A stretch of DNA of 33,038 bases, taken from Verrucomicrobiales bacterium. GTDB taxonomy: Bacteria > Verrucomicrobiota > Verrucomicrobiia > Limisphaerales > UBA9464. How positions within the stretch are numbered: the first letter of the stretch is position 1; every line of letters starts with the position of its first letter. The notes below the pieces were generated by a model. That model worked only from the letters and a program-made list of their open reading frames with translations. It was not told the DNA's origin and did not search any database. The position numbers and the translations under genes were made by a program. Below are positions 1 through 6,451 of this stretch, piece after piece. The stretch spans positions 1-33,038 of the forward strand of contig SXSK01000414.1 of NCBI GenBank assembly GCA_005793375.1, read 5' to 3'.

Positions 1-40
1 CAAGAAGCCATGCGCTTACTTTCAAGCGTGGCCATTGTGA

Positions 41-367
41 AAAATCAGCCGAGTTCTCAATATCCCGCCTGCCTATTGTTCTTCCGCGGGTCCATCCTTC
101 AACCAATCCGGCCAAACCACTTTTCTTGAAACTGCCCTGGCCACCGTCGTTGTCGTCACCCACGATCTCGCCAGTATCTTCGCCATCGGTGACCATGCAA
201 TTTTCGTGGATTCGCAGACGCGAAGTGTCCGGGCGGAAGGGCATCCCAGGGATTTACTCCGCAATTCCGATGACCCGTACTTAAGAGAATTCCTCACCCG
301 AGGGGGCGGGGTTTCTGATCGTCCCACCGGACCTATTCCCGATTTGACTAAAGGACAAAGCGCATGA
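41..367 (+). CDS. ABC transporter ATP-binding protein, C-terminal part (Mla/MCE-type), 5' end degraded or cut
   Basis: This reading frame ends in the TGA at 365-367 and overlaps the next gene by ATGA. The clear part starts near 120 and includes a TVVVVTHDLASIF segment, the H-loop region of an ABC ATPase, then a tail ending YLREFLTRGG as in MlaF-like ATPases of MCE lipid transporters. The ATPase would energise phospholipid movement by the MCE protein encoded next. Upstream the frame has a stop at 38-40, and the Walker B/D-loop expected about 30 residues before the THD motif is not readable. A hydrophobic PACLLFF stretch resembling a Walker B strand lies in another frame at about 64-84. A frameshift, small deletions or poor sequence near the edge are all possible. 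The family call is firm from context and the C-terminus; whether the gene is intact is not. Confidence 0.65.
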   Translation, partial: KISRVLNIPPAYCSSAGPSFNQSGQTTFLETALATVVVVTHDLASIFAIGDHAIFVDSQTRSVRAEGHPRDLLRNSDDPYLREFLTRGGGVSDRPTGPIPDLTKGQSA

Positions 368-1332
368 GCAAGAAAGTCAGCCACACACTCGTGGGAACAT
401 TTATTGTCGTGGGCCTGGCCCTGGCGGTGGGGACCATCCTCCTGATCAGCTCCGCGTCCTTCTTCACGCACTCCAAGCAGTGCATTCTCTACTTCGACGC
501 GACGTTGACTGGTCTCGATTCCGGGGCTCCCGTCAAGTTTCGCGGGGTCACCGTGGGTTACGTTAAAGACGTGTTGCTCCATTACAACCAAGCGACGAAT
601 GATCCGTCGTTGCCAGTGCTCATCGAACTGAGTGGCGATATCCAAAAGAAACGAAGTGATAATGGCTTCAATCTGATGGATGAAACGAGGCTTCAGGAAT
701 ATGTGAAACGGGGACTTCGAGCCAAGCTGGATACCCAGAGCCTGCTGACAGGACTGCTTTATGTGAACTTGGAATTCCTTCCGGGGACTCCCCTGGTTTA
801 CCGCCAACAGGAAACGGTCTACACCGAAATTCCCACCGCACCAGTGGATGTTCAGCTGTTGCGAATGGACGTATCGGCGATCTCCCAAAGAATGAGTACG
901 GTGCTCGACCGATTGGATGCCCGCCTCGGTGAACTTTCCGTCAAAGAGGTCAATCAAGGGCTGACCAACCTGCTCAACTCAGTCAAAACATTGGTCCACC
1001 ATCCTGGAATTACCAATAGCCTGACTTCATTACAGGAGACTCTGCAAGAAATCCGCGCGCTTTCCGCCAAACTCGGTTCCCGAATTGACACCTTGGGAAA
1101 CACGGCGGAATTAACGCTCACCGAATCCCGACAGACGTTGGGCGAAGTTCGAGGCGGTGTTCAGGATGTGCGTGAACTGCTGGCGCCCCAAGCTCCACTG
1201 CGCCGCGAGTTGAGTGATGCCCTCGAACAGCTTGGCGAGGCCTCACGTTCGGTGGGCGCCCTGGCAGAATATCTGCGACAGAATCCCAACGCCGTGTTGT
1301 CGGGAAGAAAAGATCGGGAACTCAAACCATGA
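364..1332 (+). CDS. MCE-domain (MlaD-like) lipid transport protein
   Basis: 322-aa protein with one N-terminal membrane anchor (about residues 8-30) followed by an MCE domain (about 38-120) containing the FRGVTVGYV segment typical of MlaD, PqiB and Mce proteins. A long helix-rich C-terminal half (about 170-300) is poor in hydrophobic segments. Such proteins form periplasmic hexameric channels that carry phospholipids between inner and outer membranes, held by the anchor next to the permease/ATPase complex. A ribosome site (AAGGA near 351) precedes the ATG by about 9 bases. The ATG overlaps the stop of the ATPase gene, and its own stop overlaps the next start, both as ATGA, so the three genes are translationally coupled. 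The permease gene is presumably outside the window. Family assignment is strong; the exact substrate is inferred. Confidence 0.9.
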   Translation: MSKKVSHTLVGTFIVVGLALAVGTILLISSASFFTHSKQCILYFDATLTGLDSGAPVKFRGVTVGYVKDVLLHYNQATNDPSLPVLIELSGDIQKKRSDNGFNLMDETRLQEYVKRGLRAKLDTQSLLTGLLYVNLEFLPGTPLVYRQQETVYTEIPTAPVDVQLLRMDVSAISQRMSTVLDRLDARLGELSVKEVNQGLTNLLNSVKTLVHHPGITNSLTSLQETLQEIRALSAKLGSRIDTLGNTAELTLTESRQTLGEVRGGVQDVRELLAPQAPLRRELSDALEQLGEASRSVGALAEYLRQNPNAVLSGRKDRELKP

Positions 1333-1979
1333 ATCGCGTCCAACTGCCCTTGCTGATGACCTGCGTCCTGCTCATGGGCTGCGTGAAATTCAAACCCGTT
1401 GTCGATCAGACCAGGCACTTCGTCCTGAATCCCGTCCACACCTCCACCCCCATCGCCGACCGCACAAGCGGTCGTCTGGTTTTGGGTATGAATCCAGTGG
1501 AGATCCCGGATTACTTGGATTCTCTAGAAATCGTCGAACGAACGGGCGACACCGAAGTCCATTATCGGACACAGTTACGCTGGGCGGAGCGGCTCAAGAA
1601 AGGAATTCAGCGAGTGCTGGTGGCAAACTTGGACTCACAACTTGGTTCCACCAACGCAACCCTGCTCGCCTGGCGTCGCAACGACGTGCACGCGGTGGTG
1701 ACTGTGTCCATCCAACGATTCGAGCATCAGGCGTCCGGCCAGGCATCCCTGGAAGCCCGCTGGCGCATCACGGAACCAACCGGCGGAGCCCTGCTGCGAA
1801 ATGGCTCCTACTCCGTCTCAAAGCCCAGTGTACGCTTGGATGTCGATCCCGGAGCCGCAGTGGCGGTGTTGGGCGAATTGCTGGGTGATTTGGCGAAGCA
1901 ACTGGCGATCGAGCTCGTCGAAACGAAGCATTCAAACGGGCTTCCGCTTCAAGCAGTTCCTGGCTCCAGTCAACGCTGA
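1329..1979 (+). CDS. PqiC-like ABC-type transport auxiliary lipoprotein
   Basis: 216-aa protein beginning with a lipoprotein signal (lipobox L15-M16-G17-C18). The body reads like the PqiC / ABC-type transport auxiliary component family: an early VEIPDYLDSLEIV segment (family: 'ipeyLdrpqiv'), a W-x-E-R-L region, then a mixed alpha/beta domain ending in an LGDLAKQLA helix. PqiC proteins sit on the inner face of the outer membrane and are thought to receive the MCE channel. The ATGA overlap with the MCE gene supports this role. The last ~20 residues are polar and probably unstructured. Recognition rests on motif pattern, operon position and lipobox; sequence similarity in this family is low. Confidence 0.8.
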   Translation: MNRVQLPLLMTCVLLMGCVKFKPVVDQTRHFVLNPVHTSTPIADRTSGRLVLGMNPVEIPDYLDSLEIVERTGDTEVHYRTQLRWAERLKKGIQRVLVANLDSQLGSTNATLLAWRRNDVHAVVTVSIQRFEHQASGQASLEARWRITEPTGGALLRNGSYSVSKPSVRLDVDPGAAVAVLGELLGDLAKQLAIELVETKHSNGLPLQAVPGSSQR

Positions 1980-2032
1980 ACCAAGCGAATCTGGAAGTGC
2001 CTACAGGGTTCATGGCAACTACGCCTCACACG

Positions 2033-2146
2033 CGAATTGCCGCAAAGAACGAAAGATGACGAAAAAAGCCGGACCCAATGGCTGGCTGAATTGGCAACTC
2101 TTCTTTCGTCATCTTTCGTTTCTTGCGGCCAATCCATCTGCCTCCG
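2033..2146 (+). repeat. Palindromic intergenic repeat, copy 1
   Basis: A ~114-bp element whose outer parts are inverted copies of each other: the arm at about 2039-2066 and the arm at about 2102-2130 match at 26 of 29 positions as reverse complements, around a ~35-nt loop. A second copy in the same orientation lies at 3909-4021, with about three quarters identity including the loop and the flanking GGCCAATCCA and GCCTCCG. It starts about 50 bases after the PqiC-like stop, so it could also act as a transcript-end hairpin. It resembles a REP/MITE-like element; no transposase is present. Confidence 0.75.
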
Positions 2147-2162
2147 CAGTATCGAAATTGAA

Positions 2163-2198
2163 GTAAAGTTTACTTTACAAGTGACAAGGTCGCTTTAC
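2163..2198 (+). promoter_or_regulatory. Candidate operator for the downstream XRE regulator
   Basis: A perfect inverted repeat with 7-bp arms, GTAAAGT (2163-2169) and ACTTTAC (2172-2178) separated by two bases, is followed by a third half-site GCTTTAC at 2192-2198. The sites lie 12 to 47 bases before the start at 2210. The spacing suits a dimeric helix-turn-helix protein, and an XRE regulator is the second gene of this pair, so autorepression is plausible. The assignment is inference from symmetry and position only. Confidence 0.45.
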
Positions 2199-2209
2199 AC
2201 ATTAAGCCC

Positions 2210-2680
2210 ATGAACAAACCGAACCTGCCCGGTGAAATTCAACCGGGACCGCAGTACTCATTCGCTGTGGATTGTAAAGTGAACGCCTGGATGTTCGCTG
2301 CACTTGCAATTTCCGTTGCAACGGACCTTTTTTACCGAAATGAAGTTCATGAATGGCCGGCTTACGTTCGCACGATTGTGGCCACCGCGCCCTTGCTAGC
2401 CATCCTACTTTGGATTCGGAGGTTTGCAATCTGGATTCGTGGCATGGACGAACTGCACCGCACCGTGACCACAAGCGCGTGCCTTTTTGCCACCTCCGCC
2501 ACATTTTTCCTCATCGTGGGATGGCACCACCTGAGCCGACTCGAAGTCTTGCACGTGGTCTTCCCTGGCCGGATGAAGGCCTACGCCGGTGTGGATCTTT
2601 GTGTGCCTTGGCTAATTCTTTGGCTCATGATAGTATTCTATATTATTGGCCAATCGATCTTCACGCGCCGATTTCGATGA
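2210..2680 (+). CDS. Small four-helix integral membrane protein, partner of an XRE regulator
   Basis: 156-aa protein of unknown function with four hydrophobic helices (about residues 27-45, 55-72, 86-104 and 124-147) and a short polar N-terminus. Between helices 2 and 3 lies WIRGMDELHRTV, a polar loop seen in small membrane proteins encoded beside compact XRE regulators. The last four bases, ATGA, are the start of that regulator, so the two are co-translated. Pairing of a short membrane protein with a short helix-turn-helix protein recurs in bacterial genomes; the membrane protein may sequester or sense for the regulator, but that is inference. Expression is probably governed by the palindrome at 2163-2178. 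Confidence 0.75.
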   Translation: MNKPNLPGEIQPGPQYSFAVDCKVNAWMFAALAISVATDLFYRNEVHEWPAYVRTIVATAPLLAILLWIRRFAIWIRGMDELHRTVTTSACLFATSATFFLIVGWHHLSRLEVLHVVFPGRMKAYAGVDLCVPWLILWLMIVFYIIGQSIFTRRFR

Positions 2681-2865
2681 AGAATCACGTTCGCGCATTG
2701 CGGGAAAACCTGCAGTGGTCACAATCCGACCTAGCCGCAAAACTTGGCGTCTCACGGCAAACCATTCACGCTATTGAGACCGAGAAGTACGATCCAAGCT
2801 TGCCCCTAGCTTTCAAAGTGGCACGACTCTTTAAGCAATCCATTGAGCAGATTTTTCAACCATAA
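2677..2865 (+). CDS. XRE-family helix-turn-helix transcriptional regulator (62 aa)
   Basis: 62-aa protein that is almost entirely one Cro/C1-type helix-turn-helix domain (residues ~5-58): a QSDLAAKLGVSRQTIHAIE core, then PSLPLAFKVARLF, ending at EQIF. The length and the ending match the compact single-domain XRE regulators that bind DNA as dimers. The start is the ATG at 2677, overlapping the stop of the membrane-protein gene by ATGA; the same frame is open further upstream, but that part is antiparallel or out-of-frame noise within the preceding gene. It probably regulates its own operon through the palindrome at 2163-2178. Confidence 0.88.
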   Translation: MKNHVRALRENLQWSQSDLAAKLGVSRQTIHAIETEKYDPSLPLAFKVARLFKQSIEQIFQP

Positions 2866-2894
2866 AACTTAAGCCTGACACTCCAGCATTCACG

Positions 2895-2926
2895 GACTCG
2901 TCAACTCAGGTTGAGTGTAGGGAGTC
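2895..2926 (+). terminator. Possible hairpin after the XRE gene
   Basis: Two nested 5-bp stems, GACTC/GAGTC (2895-2899 with 2922-2926) and ACTCA/TGAGT (2904-2908 with 2912-2916), lie 30 bases after the regulator stop. There is no T-run, so this is at best a weak terminator or processing hairpin. Confidence 0.25.
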
Positions 2927-3024
2927 GAGGGTCGTGGGAGAAGCCGGGGGCCACGGTATGAAAGTGATCCCGTGTAGGCATACATGCATCGACTGAGGGT
3001 CCCTTGGCAGGAAACCAAACAATC

Positions 3025-3243
3025 ATGAAAAGGATTATCCTACTCATCGTCACCGCGAGCCAGTTCTTATTTGGGGCTCTCAGGGCCCAGGAGGCTATCG
3101 AGGCAATTCAGCGGGAACTCCAGGACCTGAGACGACGCGTCGCGGCGCTGGAGCAAACGAACCTCCTTCTGAAACAGCGGATCGTGTGGTCACGGCCAAC
3201 CGAAAGTATTCCTAACTCATCTGGGGTAAAAACCGCTCGATAG
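3025..3243 (+). pseudogene. 5' fragment of an exported coiled-coil protein, truncated
   Basis: 72-codon frame. The N-terminus is a convincing signal peptide (MKRIILLIVTASQFLFGA, cleavage near LRAQ), followed by a heptad-rich coiled coil (about residues 24-53, with a LRRRVAALEQTN core). Many periplasmic and outer-membrane proteins begin this way. After about residue 53 the frame becomes unstructured and stops. The last ~60 bases (from about 3180) read, on the other strand, as part of a WD40 repeat, so the native C-terminal part is missing. The ATG at 3025 follows an AGGA-type site; an in-frame TTG at 3004 is less likely. The original protein could have been a porin-like or other coiled-coil envelope protein; that cannot be settled from the remnant. 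Confidence 0.5.
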
Positions 3244-3743
3244 ACCCCGTCCGTGTGCCCGTGGAAGCTCCGCATCAGTTGCCCGTCGGTGAGATTCCAA
3301 AGCCGACATGCCCCGTCGCCAGCACCGGACAGCAATTCGTCAGAAGAACGGCTGAAGGCCACTGATCGGACGTAGGATGGATGCCCTTCAATGACGCGAA
3401 TGCAGTTTCCTGAACTCAAATCCCAGAGCCGAACACATCCATCGAAGGCCCCTGAAGCCACTCGTTGTTGGTCATGGGTCCAAGCCACAGCGGCTACCGG
3501 TCCTCTGTGGCCATGAAGCTCGTGCAGGCACTTGCCGGTTTCGACATCCCAGACATGAACCGTTGGTTTAGCACCATCACCTCCGGTCAGCAGACGCGAG
3601 CGGTCAGGACTGAATGCGGCGTACAACTCCTCCGTTCCCGCGGCAAGTTGCCGCAACCGAATTCGAGTCAGCGGCCGAGAGCCCATTTGCAACGACAAAA
3701 GCACACCCAGCGCTGGTGACAAGCACGGGATATCCTCACTCAT
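3108..3743 (-). pseudogene. WD40 beta-propeller fragment, truncated
   Basis: Minus-strand frame with four consecutive WD40 repeats, three complete: one ending VHVWDVETGKCLHEL, one ending VRLWDLSSGNC, one ending CRLWNLTDGQ, each followed by a GH(R/P/T) turn. A fourth begins at GVYRAVF and breaks off after GRDHTIR. Propellers usually need about seven blades, so most of the domain is missing. The final ~22 codons (3108 to about 3178) are the antisense of the coiled-coil fragment above and are not WD40-like. The N-terminus also starts abruptly without a signal peptide or partner domain. The gene therefore appears to be a relic cut at about 3175-3181; WD40 proteins often act as interaction scaffolds, sometimes fused to protein kinases. 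Confidence 0.65.
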
Positions 3744-4110
3744 TTCTTTTGGCCAGCTTCGCCTCCTTCACTTCCCCAGTGGGCATTACCGAAATAGCAC
3801 CACAGAATTGGGAAGATCTCAGAGGACGTAAGGACTTCAATCCCTGTTCCGCCTCGGCGTCCATCCCGCCTCTGCGGTGCTCAATTCCACGGCCAGTTGA
3901 CCCTTACCCGAATCGCCGCAATAAAGGAAAAACGACGAAAGAAACCAGACTCAATCAGCCGTTAACCTGACAACTCCTTTTCGTTATTTTCGATTATTTC
4001 GGCCAATCCACCCCGCCTCCGACGAACCGTCCAGCGTCGCTCTCAACCAGCATGACAACACCTGCCTCTCGCACCACATTGAGATTGCACACACGCGATC
4101 TATCGGCAGT
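3744..4110. other. Non-coding stretch between WD40 relic and the 770-aa protein gene
   Basis: 367 bases without a credible gene. The stretch holds the second copy of the palindromic repeat (3909-4021). The part from 3744 to 3908 shows short open frames on both strands but no recognisable protein, and no clear promoter was seen before the gene starting at 4111. Confidence 0.5.
3909..4021 (+). repeat. Palindromic intergenic repeat, copy 2
   Basis: A 113-bp element aligned end to end with copy 1 (2033-2146), from CGAAT(C/T)GCCGCAA to GCCTCCG. The inverted arms are less perfect here (one bulge and several changes), but the pairing pattern and the loop landmark CAACTC are kept. Same orientation as copy 1. 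The two copies bracket the XRE pair, the coiled-coil fragment and the WD40 fragment. Confidence 0.72.
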
Positions 4111-6423
4111 TTGAAACACGTGCGACAGCATCTCGTGAGGAAATTTGCAATTGCCGCGTGTTGGTTGGCGATATTGACGGGTTGGACCATCGGGGAGCGT
4201 GCGTTGGGGCAGGAGAATCCACCCAATGGACTTCAGCCTGGGGAGGTGCAGGTCAGGCTGTTTTTGTCAATGACAGCAGCTCTGAAGCCGCAGCCACCTA
4301 ACGATGAAGGCGCCATAAATACCGCGACTGGAAGTTTCTTCGTCGAAGCCTCATTCGCAGCCAAGTACATTTCAGTCTCACAAGGCAAACGCATACTCAG
4401 AAATTTCCGACTGCTTTCGGCGGATGGCATCAAAGGAGACCTCACAGAAACGCACACTTACATAAAACCCAACAAGGTCGGAGAAGGTGGTGTAACCCCG
4501 GATCCTGCGATCAGCTACGAGACATGGGAGGCCCGTGGCGTTTCCCTGAGTTTGCCGCAATTCGACATTGAAATCGATTTGGCAGCCAAAACTTGGTTGG
4601 TGCGCGAATTTGGAGACGATCCCCAGCGATGGTTTGGTGAGCTCAGCAAGGCGCAGAGTGAGGTAGGGGTCCAATTCGATTTTGACATACACGCCGGAAA
4701 GGCCGTGTGGAAACCGATCCTCTTGATGCCAATCCCAACACTAAATCAGAATGTATTAGGGTTTGCTCAATCGGATTTCGGCAATTTGGGGCAACCGCAA
4801 CCGCTTCAGGGGACGGAAGGCTCCCTGGGCGTTAACCTCGAGTCGAAACGACTCGAAGGTACGGATAGTACTGGAGATTGGCTCTTCCTGTGGGAAATCC
4901 GGGACTCATCCCCCGCACTGGAGCTGCGAGTGACCGCCAAGGGTTATGCCGACTGGCGCCCGTCGGTGAAGAATTATGATCCGGATCGTCAGTTCATCGA
5001 CCCAGGATCCCCGCTGTCCGTGACTGCACAAGTCGTGGACCTCACTGGCGAGATTCCCGCCGTGCATGTCAAAGAGCTGCGTTGGATCCTGCATGAAACC
5101 TCGCAACTTCCAGGTATCGCCATGAATTATCCCTATCAGAGCACGGACACTTCGTGGGATCTATCCCTCGCCAAGCGGTTGCCCTCGCAGGACAAGAAAC
5201 AAGAGCTGGTGGAGGAGAATCTCACCACCTTGAAATCGTCCGTTAATATCTACCCCTGGGATCACGGCGGCTGGAGCACGCTTCGGGTAGAGGCCACGCT
5301 GGATGACGGCACGAAGCTTCAGGGCAAGTTGAAAGGTCCAGAAGGTGACGAAACCAAGATTCGGCTGCCAGATCGCACTGCGGATTCCAAAATCCATCGG
5401 AAATGGAAGAGAGCGTATGGAATTGCCAATGAGAGCGACAACATGGATGAGGATAATTTTCCCTCAGGCAAAAAGTCGGCGTTGGGTGACGGATTCTCTA
5501 ACTTCGAAGAGTATCGAGGATTTTACGTGAGCACCGAAGTGGCGTCGAAGAATACGAGAAAAGGGTATGTCTCGACCACTCCAATCCTTCGTGATGTCTT
5601 CTTCTACGATCGAATGAAGGACCAGGACAGTTGGGCAGCTATGCGACTGTTTGTGGAGGCCAGCTGGGCCGGAGCATACGTGCTGCATCCGGGAGATGGA
5701 TTTATGGATGAGTCGCGCTTGATGAATGGGAACCGAGGAGCCGGCCCGACACAGGGTGCTCAGCATGCCATCGGAATCAGAAAACCCTCATCAGCCGTAG
5801 CCTGGAGAGCGCTGGCCATCGGTGACCGCCCGCGCACCGCGGATGTTTGGGTGCCGTATTTCAGTAGTTTCGAGAGTAATGCGCCCAAACTGGGCCGAGG
5901 GCAGGATCTCTATCGACGCAACATCGCCCAGGCCTTGCTGTCAGCATGCGGCGTCCAGTTTCCAGGAGCTGGCGACAAAGATTATACCCTCACAATAAAG
6001 CGCGGCGCTGACGGACGTCCTGAGATAAAGACCGGTAACCAAGTGGTCACCCTCCGCCATGAGAGCGGTCATGACGAAGGGGAAGACTGGCTGGGAAAAT
6101 TGGAACAGGCGACCTCCGTACGCCGTCGGCTAAAAGACGTCGGTGGCGACAAAGCCGCGGAGTCCCTGAAGTCAGACACCCGCACATATTATGTCGCAGA
6201 GCAAGGCGGGCAACACTCTGGCCCCTTGGACAACATCATGCGGGATACCTTCGCCGAGGCGTACCGCGTCGGGAACACCATTATACTTCTTCCTAAAGGT
6301 CACAAAGAATTTGTTGGCTCTGCTCTCAGCATCACAAGCACCTCCGATGCCCAACCGAATCGATACGGGGACAGCACACGGCCAGCTCCTGGCAACGAAT
6401 TCGTTCCCAATGATCATCGTTGA
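4111..6423 (+). CDS. Large secreted protein of unknown family with HEXXH motif
   Basis: About 770 aa. A signal peptide covers roughly residues 9-34 (hydrophobic AIAACWLAILTGW, cleavage near ALGQ). I do not recognise the overall family. The first ~430 residues look like beta-rich domains. Around 440-470 is an acidic DNMDEDNF ... GDGFSNFEEY stretch resembling the calcium-binding repeats (thrombospondin type 3-like) common in secreted proteins of this phylum. Near the end is H650-E-S-G-H654, a zincin-type HEXXH, followed by DEGEDW, and about 60 residues later by DNIMRDTFAEAY, which could be a Met-turn. A metallopeptidase-like fold is possible, but the usual third histidine ligand is not obvious. 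The start is uncertain: TTG 4111, GTG 4120 and GTG 4135 are all in frame, none with a good ribosome site. The next gene begins within 30 bases, so the two are probably cotranscribed. Confidence 0.75.
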   Translation: MKHVRQHLVRKFAIAACWLAILTGWTIGERALGQENPPNGLQPGEVQVRLFLSMTAALKPQPPNDEGAINTATGSFFVEASFAAKYISVSQGKRILRNFRLLSADGIKGDLTETHTYIKPNKVGEGGVTPDPAISYETWEARGVSLSLPQFDIEIDLAAKTWLVREFGDDPQRWFGELSKAQSEVGVQFDFDIHAGKAVWKPILLMPIPTLNQNVLGFAQSDFGNLGQPQPLQGTEGSLGVNLESKRLEGTDSTGDWLFLWEIRDSSPALELRVTAKGYADWRPSVKNYDPDRQFIDPGSPLSVTAQVVDLTGEIPAVHVKELRWILHETSQLPGIAMNYPYQSTDTSWDLSLAKRLPSQDKKQELVEENLTTLKSSVNIYPWDHGGWSTLRVEATLDDGTKLQGKLKGPEGDETKIRLPDRTADSKIHRKWKRAYGIANESDNMDEDNFPSGKKSALGDGFSNFEEYRGFYVSTEVASKNTRKGYVSTTPILRDVFFYDRMKDQDSWAAMRLFVEASWAGAYVLHPGDGFMDESRLMNGNRGAGPTQGAQHAIGIRKPSSAVAWRALAIGDRPRTADVWVPYFSSFESNAPKLGRGQDLYRRNIAQALLSACGVQFPGAGDKDYTLTIKRGADGRPEIKTGNQVVTLRHESGHDEGEDWLGKLEQATSVRRRLKDVGGDKAAESLKSDTRTYYVAEQGGQHSGPLDNIMRDTFAEAYRVGNTIILLPKGHKEFVGSALSITSTSDAQPNRYGDSTRPAPGNEFVPNDHR

Positions 6424-6451
6424 ACCCAATTGCGCACTCATGAGGAACGAA

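Noticed and set aside
73-957. Long minus-strand frame opposite the MCE gene
   Set aside because: It is the antisense of clear MCE and ATPase coding sequence and resembles no protein family.
2353-2676. N-terminal extension of the XRE frame
   Set aside because: The extension overlaps the membrane-protein gene in another frame and is not protein-like; the ATGA overlap at 2677 gives a normal-length regulator.
6191-6451. N-terminal extension of the discoidin-like protein
   Set aside because: It overlaps the end of the 770-aa gene; the ATG at 6452 has a good ribosome site directly before a signal peptide.
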